From assembly GCA_034698045.1 (NCBI GenBank), contig JAQGAU010000090.1:1-42504 (forward strand): a DNA stretch of 42,504 nucleotides, given 5' to 3'. Positions 35,023 through 42,504 of this stretch are shown in pieces (the first letter of the stretch is position 1; the number at the start of each line of letters is the position of its first letter). The notes below the pieces were generated by a model. The model had not been told where the DNA came from. It searched no databases and worked only from the letters and a program-made list of their open reading frames with translations. This DNA is from Paramacrobiotus richtersi. Its lineage: Eukaryota; Tardigrada; Eutardigrada; Parachela; Macrobiotidae. Both the position numbers and the translations under genes were made by a program.

Positions 35023-38000
35023 ATGGCGTGCGGCGGAGACGCCTGTGCCATGCGCACGCCCAGCACCCCGTTGGGCGTGGGTCCCTGTAGTCGTGTCACC
35101 ATCAAGCAGGTGAGTACGACGGTCTGTAACATCAAACCATTGGATGAACGGCCTCCGGAGCCCAAGGCCAAAGCGCCGTGTCCCAACCCGAATAAGGTGA
35201 AACCGCCGACGTGTAATAAGACGGACTTCAAACCGGATAAGCTAGCGGGATGTAAGGCGAAGAATGTGCGAGAGACGCTGACGATGAGTGTGGAGATCCC
35301 GGAGGTTATTGATCCTAATGAGATTGATAGTGCCTACGTCTGCATAACACGACAACAGGTACGAAATGATTTTGTATGGAAACATGTCTGTCTTTCTCGT
35401 GTTCTTGTTTTGAAGCTCAACTTGCATGGTCCACCTCTTATCTGCACTACTACAAGCAGCATCTACTAAAATGTTGCATCATTCTTTTCATTCCCAGTGT
35501 TTCGTGCAATTTTAAAAGATTCTTTCTGGAATCTCGTCTACAGACTAATGTGCTTCTATGATGCAGGCAATCTGGTCCTGTTTCAGGCAACTGAACACGT
35601 TTTCACCGATTAACCGTTTTTGACCTTTTGGCATTTTTCATCACTTTTTTTTGAGTCTGGTTAAAAGTTACATATATTGTCATATAATGCTGTTGCGGGA
35701 TTACATTCTTTGATTCTTCGCTTGACAGATTAACCACCGGTAATTCGAGTGAGTCTGCTACTGTTTTCTAAACAATCCAAATTGCTTTGCACTTTCTATA
35801 AATAAGTTAGTATGTGTGTATATTTCACTTGTGCTGTATATAACAGTTTATGCAATAAGGCCAAGCTGTGAAACTATCCATATCACTAACGTAATAACTT
35901 AAAACCCCATACTCCTTAAAACGAATGTTCTTTCAGGACGAGATCCTGTGGAGTGTCGGTAAAGTGGTCCAAGACTTCCACAAACGCAACCACTTCCACG
36001 ACGTCTCACTAAAAGCGGGCAACGGTGAAGCGTTGGCCCACCGTTACGTCCTGTGTGCCTCGTCCGAATGGATGAACAACTACATCCACAACGAAGCCAA
36101 CAAGGGACCCGGCTGCGGTACCCATAAACAGCTCATTGAGATCCGTCTGGATAATTGTCTCGAAGCGCCGGCTGTCTGTCAGATTGTCGACTACATGTAC
36201 ACGGCACGATGCAGGCTGAATTACTTCAACTTTTACCCGGTCTTCCAAGCGGCTACATATCTCAAGATGTCGACGATCATCCACGCGTGTCAGAGACTGA
36301 TGACCCATGTGATGGCGGATGAGAATCTGGCTATTATGTTGGAGGTTGGTTGGCTAACACCGTTACAGAATTACGCTAAAACTTCGTCTTTTCTATCACG
36401 GAATGTTTCGCTCTAACATCAGTTCGACTTTCTCGTGACCTTTAACTTTTCAATAAACGATATCCAGCTTTATAAGTGTTTTGCTTACTTTCACATTCTA
36501 GACTTTTTGGACTGCAGTGACTTTCAGTATTTAAGCTCGAATGCTTGTTGTTTCACTGCATTTAATTCTGATTGCTTTTTAATTATTTGTACCAGAAACT
36601 AAATTTGGCTTTGTTTCGTGAAGTGTATTATTACCAAAATATTTTCAATTGACAAAAATTCATTTTTTTGCCTACAGATATAGAAAATCAACACCGAATG
36701 CATTCCTACTAAAGGTGTTTGTTCTGCATTTGTAGATAGCAGAAAAAGCCGTGAAGAGCGAGCCACTAGTCCGCTTCGTCTACCGGCACTGGGTGGAGAA
36801 GTTCTACAATCAAGTGCAGTTGTGCAGTTTCCTGGATTGGCCGTACCAGCGCGTATACCGTCTCCTGTGTAACGACGACATCCGCGTTAACGTAAGTTTA
36901 TAGTAACTAAAGGTCACGGCACCATGACTGAAATGTCTCGTCTCCGTCTCCAAGTACTCGGCGCAGTGTCTACAGTATGACGCAAACAGTTTATCAAACA
37001 CATAACACATCGGTAAAAAATAGGAAAAATACACACTCTATGTATGCAGCTTGTTATACTGTGTTATCAAAACTATGCCGGGCTTTTCAGACGGAGATGG
37101 ATGTGTTCAAAGCGGCCGTTCGCTGGATTAACCATGATCGCTGTCAACGCACAGCCTACTTCAACGATCTGATGAAACTGGTTCGGTGGGTGTATATGAC
37201 GCAGGATGAGCTGGTGCAGGCGGTGGATATCGATAAGATGCTCATCAGCAGCAAGGAAGTCAAACAACTCATCACCGACGCACAATGGTCAGTTATAGCA
37301 GAATTAACATTATTTAACATTATTGTTCAACTTTTCATTAACTTGGTCACCGAAATACTTCCCCTCTTTGTTCTGAAAATTTATTTTTAAATGATTAATT
37401 TATTTAAATTTTAATTAATTAATAAAAAAATAAAATTACAGATATTAAAGTCCAAGCGTTACTAATACATCAACCTGACATAGTAATACATGTATGTTGT
37501 GCTAAAATTGGATAAAAATAACCTAAATGTTAATATCAGGTTCAAGACGTGCCAGGAGCACAAGCACAACTGGAAGGACTATAGTATCCCGGCCAGCCGC
37601 ATGATGAGCGGACCCCTGTGCCGGTCGCCCCGTCCCGGTGAGCCCTCCTGCCCGGCCAGTGATCGGGTCTATCCCAAACGCGGCCAGTGCGCGCCCAAGT
37701 AAGCCAACCGCAACATATTGCACCATTTTTAATAACTGTAAACAGCAACTATTTATGCAAATATCTGATTATATAATTAATTAGTTATACACGCAGGAAA
37801 TATTATGTTACGACCAAATTATGTTAATATTATTATGACGTGCTGAATAATAAAAACAACGGTGATAAATAATTAGTTAAAAATAATAAGGCGCTCCATA
37901 TTACTTTATGAAGAAAACAATATAAGATTGTCAGAAGGTAAATGTACAACGTACGGTAAAGCTTTCACGCAGAATCACGCTCACAGTGGAAAGAGTAATT

Positions 38001-38194
38001 TCAGCTTATATTTTTCCGAATTTTGTTACTTTTCCGAATTCTCAGTTATTTTTCCGTAACAACGTTGACCTTTATCACGTAGGATCAAGCCGCCGCCCTG
38101 TTTGACTGGCAACGCCCCCTGCGGCCCACCTACCGAGTTCCCGGCTCCCTTCAAGGCGGTCAAATCATGCGAACCGTGCGGAAGAGGCCGTTAA
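35023..38194 (+). CDS. BTB-BACK domain protein with Cys/Pro-rich ends and no kelch repeats
   Basis: Six exons: 35023-35358, 35937-36344, 36736-36891, 37091-37287, 37540-37698 and 38083-38194; phases 0, 0, 0, 2, 1; 455 residues. Residues 1-112 are rich in Pro, Cys and Lys. The BTB domain follows (VVQDFHKRNHFHDVSLKAG, HRYVLCASSEWMNNYI, QIVDYMYTARCRL, FQAATYLKMSTIIHACQRLM), then a BACK domain (AEKAVKSEPLVRFVYRHW, LLCNDDIRVNTEMDVFKAAV, RWVYMTQDEL). Kelch-like proteins would now show six kelch repeats; instead there are about 95 residues with scattered Cys and Pro (GPLCRSPRPGEPSCPASD, PPPCLTGNAPCGPP). BTB-BACK modules usually join CUL3 ubiquitin ligases, with substrate binding by the third part. 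Here the substrate part would be the tail, or the protein may be structural. Exons 5 and 6 were joined because GTAAGC follows CCCAA and the next exon continues the same composition. Confidence 0.85.
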
Positions 38195-38964
38195 GTTGCC
38201 GTGCTTGGCTAATCAGTTTTATTGTTTTACGTGTTTAACGGCTCCAAATGTTTAATGCCAACACAATATAAAGCGTGTCATGACTTGTGTATAGAGGCGG
38301 AAGCGTGTTCGGCAACTACGAAATTAATAATACTTACATCTAACTGCTAACAAGCGAATGAAGATGAATCTATGCAAATTATCGATTCTGATTATCTGAC
38401 ATCAGTATCTGATTGGGAAATGAACGTATCCCTTACAACGTGCATATTTTTAATACAATAATATTTCGCTAATAAAAAAATACTCATTGCTTGTGATCGA
38501 CATTATCTGTACATACCAAAAAACAACATCGTTTTAGTAAAATATTAGGAAAAACCGCAAATTTTCTTCATAAATCAAAAAATTTCTTGATTCATAAACG
38601 AAATTACGAACCCTAATGCAGACGACAAATACGTTGAAATTAAATCTGGACTTGAACTGCATATTTTATTCCAAAGTACAGAATAGTTCCCCTCGTTTTA
38701 ATTCGATTCCCGCAGTTCATTGTGAATCTGTGATACACCGACACCTCAATCCATCGTTCAAACAAACCCAAACCGTCACATTAATCTTCAAAACTGATCA
38801 TCCATCCCCGCCGCACCAACCCCCCAATAAACCACGCCCCGCCCCCGGAAACTCTCGCCCACCTCCCTCGGCACCGCCGCTCCCTCCGCCAACAGGAATA
38901 AAACATAAAATCCATCCTTCCGCCTTCTCCACTGCCACAACCGTCCAAAGCATCTAGTTTCCGA
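38195..38964. other. Convergent intergenic region between BTB-BACK gene and ZFPL1
   Basis: The region is AT-rich on the left and C-rich (minus-strand G-rich) on the right, next to the ZFPL1 stop. TTTATT at 38665-38670 gives AATAAA on the minus strand, a candidate ZFPL1 polyadenylation signal. The open frames here (38616-38957 plus, and its minus shadow) are compositional. Confidence 0.5.
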
Positions 38965-41913
38965 TCAGCGCGACTGCTCCCCACCCAGAGCACCCACCCG
39001 CTCCCCTCGAGGTCCCTCTTCCTCCAACACCTCCCCCGGGAGCTCCTCGTACCCAGGGGCGCGGTTAACACTTGTCAGGAGCACTCCAAAGGTCAGCAGC
39101 ATCACCAGAATGACCAGGACGCTGATAAACAGTCGACGCAAACCGGCTTTAGCGTCGTTGGCTGTGGGACGGGGAATGTAGGCTCTACACACGGTGAAAG
39201 ACATATTACAATACTGTTACAATTTTCTCGAATTTTCCAACATCTGCTGTTGATTTCTATACATATTTTTCTTTGTAATTTATTTTATACACATTTTTGT
39301 AGTTGTTCTCGCTGCTGTATAATACTGCAGAGCTTCTGTGAATTGCAATTGTACAGTACCGCGTTTCGCGCGTTTCTTCGGCACTTTTGACTGTAGTCTT
39401 GTTTCATTAGTGTGCTAACCTGATCAGACGCTGGAACCACTCGCCAAAGGGCTTCCGTTTGTACTTGACATCCACACTGTCCGAGTCGTGGGCGGCCTGG
39501 CTGTAGCGCGCTGATGACGGTGGACTGGGCTTGCTGTCGTGTGATTCGCCAAGACGCCGCATTGAGTCGCCTAACGGATCAACTTTCCAATTAGGCTACT
39601 GTAAAACTACACTGCTATTTCAGTTTTTCTCTCTACATTTCAATTGTTATATCTGCGCTTGTTTCATGGTTTGTTTTATTAAAAAAACGATAATTATTTT
39701 TTATACACTTTTTCCAAAAAAACACGCTAAAAAAATTAAATAATAATAAAGCACAATTATTAACAAGTAGTTTTTGAAATGATTTATTCGTAAGCTGATC
39801 CGTGTTCCGGTCAAAATGAATTGTCTAATGAATCTACTTTTCAATTTGATTGTTTCCTCATAATTACTGATCACTAACGACTAACGAGTCAACTTTTACT
39901 GGTAGTACAGTAGTTAACTGCAACTATTAATTCCAGTAAATGTTTTATAAATTCCTCAGTTAATATTACCGATAAATAAACTCAGAAAGACGTCAGAAAC
40001 CTTAAGTAAAATTTAGTATTAATTTATAGCTAACCTTTTGTGTTATGTTTACGTGTTACAAAGTACTGTAAGAAAATTTCTTCATTATTGCAGTAATTTA
40101 TCCATTAATTTTTCTCCATCGCGATTTAGAAAAAACTGCTAAGAAAATATTGCGAATTAGTCATATCTGTTTTACTCACTTTAGCATTAATGAATTATTT
40201 GCATGTTACGTACAAATTAAACAAATTCCCGTTCAAAACAGAACCCATATTCGTCCCACACGCAAAAGCATGAAATTGGCAGATTTGTCTGACTCACGTT
40301 CATATCCGGCATCTTTCGCATGCTCCTTGTTGGCTTCGAAGGAAATGGTCGTTTCACGGCCCGCGACATGCGCGGAATGCTGTTGTAGAGTCGTAACGAA
40401 ATCCTCGTCCAATGCACCGTAACTCACGCCCGATGTAGCGCCGTTCTCGTCCAACTAACAGAAAACAGACCAATTAGAAACATGAGCACGCAGTCTGAAC
40501 GAACCGTTCTCAACAAACGTATTAAACGAAACGAATGATGGGAGAATGGCGGAAACGACAAAGAACAGGAATTTTTTGAAGGTATCATGAAATAACTGAC
40601 AGTATCAAAAATTAGTACAAATTAAAAAAAATAAATACTACGGCACAAATTATAGTGCAAATAAAACCGGTATAGAAAAACCACAAGATGAAAGCGAAAC
40701 GCGGAAACAATTATAATTGTTTTACTAATACATGTAAATAAGAAAAAAATCATCCAAATAACAAAGACAAGGAAACAGAATATAAAATTCGACGTACAAC
40801 GACAAATCAAACAACCGAAACCTAGTGATAAATCCTTTTGACATTGATACTGGAAAATATTGTAGAAATTTAACGAATGCAAAAGAAAAAATTCGAAAAA
40901 AAGGAAATTAAAATAGCGAAAAAAATAGAGAATATTGTAAAAAAATACTATTTAAAAAATAATTTCAAAAAATATCACAATAAATACAGAATTCTCCGGG
41001 TTGCTTACCAAGGGAAGTCCCAGACCGGCGCGTCCCCAGTTGACCGTTTCCAGTTGACGGCGCACCGCATCCGCCACCGGACTGGCCAGATTGCTCTTGG
41101 GAAAGATACACTGCGAACACGTGTAGCACTTGTAGCCAGCGGGAGCCGTGTTGGCTGGCAGCTGCGATGCATATCTACAACACACAAAAAGTAGTCCAAA
41201 AAAAGACGAATTTCCACAAAAGCCAAAATACTGAAAAATCAACCGGATAATTTTCCAAAAAAACATATAAAATTTCGTAAATAATACAGACAAATATATT
41301 AACAGATAAAAAATATAAAATCCCAATTTTGGCAAAAAAACCCTCGTTCTAAGCGTGAACGGAAGAAATCAGTAATCCGAACAACAGTGGAACTGAAGAC
41401 TTGGAGTATTTCTCCTTACCTGTTCAGACAGGACCAATGAAAGAGATCTAAAACATACAAAAAAATTCAATTGTTTCGTCAAGAAGCGCGATTCAGTGTA
41501 CTTACGGTAACACGTCAAGCGAGCCTAGAACAACAAAAACCATGGTCAAAAATAAATCGCAAATCCCATTTGAGTGGTACTCGTCAGAACCTTGTGTCTC
41601 CGTAGCAGACAACGTTGCTATACAGGAAACCAACCCCTTAGGCACCATTTAACTTACGCATTCGCTGTCGACTAGTGCACGATGGCAGAACGGGCATGTG
41701 GAGTCGTAATCGCTGTCCTCCAGCCAGTTCAGGTAGGATTTAATAACACACTAAAGAACAATCCTTCGATAAACAATCATGTTCGGGAAGTAAGAGGGAT
41801 AGTTAACAAACCTTGCCGTGATCATGGACAATGCATTCCTCGCATACATTCACATGATGCTCAAAGCAGAAGAGATTCGTCATCCGCTTCCGCGGACACT
41901 TACACAGACCCAT
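38965..41913 (-). CDS. ZFPL1: Zinc finger protein-like 1, Golgi membrane RING-like protein
   Basis: Eight exons: 41913-41812, 41750-41658, 41524-41506 (19 bases), 41447-41420 (28 bases), 41174-41009, 40454-40298, 39570-39420 and 39184-38965, all in consistent phase; 311 residues, the same size as vertebrate ZFPL1. The N-terminal zinc-binding half reads [34 protein letters not shown], then [58 protein letters not shown] and [12 protein letters not shown], all family hallmarks. A Ser-rich middle follows, then [12 protein letters not shown] and one transmembrane helix near the C-terminus ([19 protein letters not shown]) with an acidic lumenal tail ([11 protein letters not shown]). In animals it sits in the cis-Golgi and binds GM130 to keep Golgi structure. 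The start is fixed by the conserved MGLCKCP. Confidence 0.95.
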
Positions 41914-42504
41914 AATCAAATAAACTTATTAAATATACTCAAAAAACAGATCTTTAGCATAATCAAACAGATCGTGGAAGTTGTAGAACCATACTGGTGT
42001 AATTTCACTTCAGCATTCTCAAAAAATTTTGCTACGTGCGACGGTGCGCGTTTCCACTTTCCACTAATCCAGCTCGTCACGGGCCGAGCGCTCTGAAATG
42101 TTCTTGTCGCCCCAGAATATGATAACTGGTACCGCAAATTTCCGAAGTCTGGAAACAACGTGCTGCACTGCGAGCTTGTTTTTACTTTTGCAATTACAAA
42201 ATGACTTAAAAAATGATTTTTCAATTGTATCCTAATTGAAATTCCCCTGAATGTTTATCGATTGACAAAATAATAAACAGCTCACCCATGGCGTACCGAG
42301 CTAAACCTCGTCATGTGTATGCCACTGCCGCCCACATGATCGAATCGGAAATTTCCGTGTTTTGCAAAATGCATATTTCCTTGTGCTTATTTGTCTACGA
42401 ATTCTGATGGTCTCTTTGCACCTAACTAGAACGCGGCCACGAAACCCAATTCCAATCCATAATTTTTCTCGCGAAATAAGTTACAAAAACAAAGACATTA
42501 CGAA
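41914..42504. other. Upstream region of ZFPL1, no further gene supported
   Basis: This should contain the ZFPL1 promoter and 5' UTR. A short plus-strand frame from an ATG at 42289 (starting MAYRAKPRHVY, about 39 codons) has no feature that marks it as real. Confidence 0.45.

Noticed and set aside
38616-39071. Pro-rich plus-strand and Gly/Arg-rich minus-strand open frames
   Set aside because: They come from C-rich sequence near the ZFPL1 stop; no start context, domain or splice logic.
1-42504. CRISPR arrays, bacterial operons, LTR or virus-like elements, tRNA and rRNA genes
   Set aside because: None was recognised on reading both strands; a tRNA scan was not possible, so a missed tRNA cannot be excluded.

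Overview
The window looks like nuclear DNA from a small invertebrate. Genes are split by many introns, often 50-60 bases, with GT-AG borders; there are no operons, no ribosome binding sites and no bacterial-style genes. Animal families (ZFPL1, DNAAF3, a rhodopsin-type receptor, CUB/LDLa/trypsin-fold proteins, Ly6 domains, BTB-BACK, F-box) fix it as metazoan. A secreted LEA-like helical protein next to lineage-expanded genes suggests a desiccation-tolerant ecdysozoan, most likely a tardigrade. The phylum is inference.

Left part (1-18 kb), secreted and cell-surface genes. The 3' end of one CUB-LDLa-trypsin-like gene runs off the left edge on the plus strand. Two full paralogues, A and B, lie in tandem on the minus strand, each with 12 exons. 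Both have lost the catalytic His and Ser, so they are pseudoproteases. Copy A also carries an in-frame stop at the end of its protease fold and a 1.6 kb DNA transposon in an intron. Between them sits a two-Ig-domain gene. To their left is a gene for a protein with two Ly6/uPAR-type domains and a threonine-rich stalk. To their right is a short secreted, possibly processed peptide.

Middle part (19-31 kb). A two-exon class A receptor gene with altered DRY and NPxxY motifs is followed by about 1.9 kb with no clear gene. Then comes a head-to-head pair of four-exon F-box genes. The plus-strand copy is open throughout (588 residues). The minus-strand copy has two frame-breaking indels confined to its F-box exon, while the other three exons remain open. 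Their shared 750-base upstream region holds a 200-base inverted-repeat element.

Right part (31-42 kb). A two-exon secreted LEA-like gene is followed by DNAAF3 (dynein arm assembly, 13 exons), a six-exon BTB-BACK gene with Cys/Pro-rich ends and no kelch repeats, and, on the minus strand, ZFPL1 (Golgi RING-like membrane protein, 8 exons including 19- and 28-base microexons).

All exon joins were worked out by eye from splice signals, reading phase and, where available, comparison of paralogues inside the window. No database search was possible. No virus-like or LTR elements were recognised.
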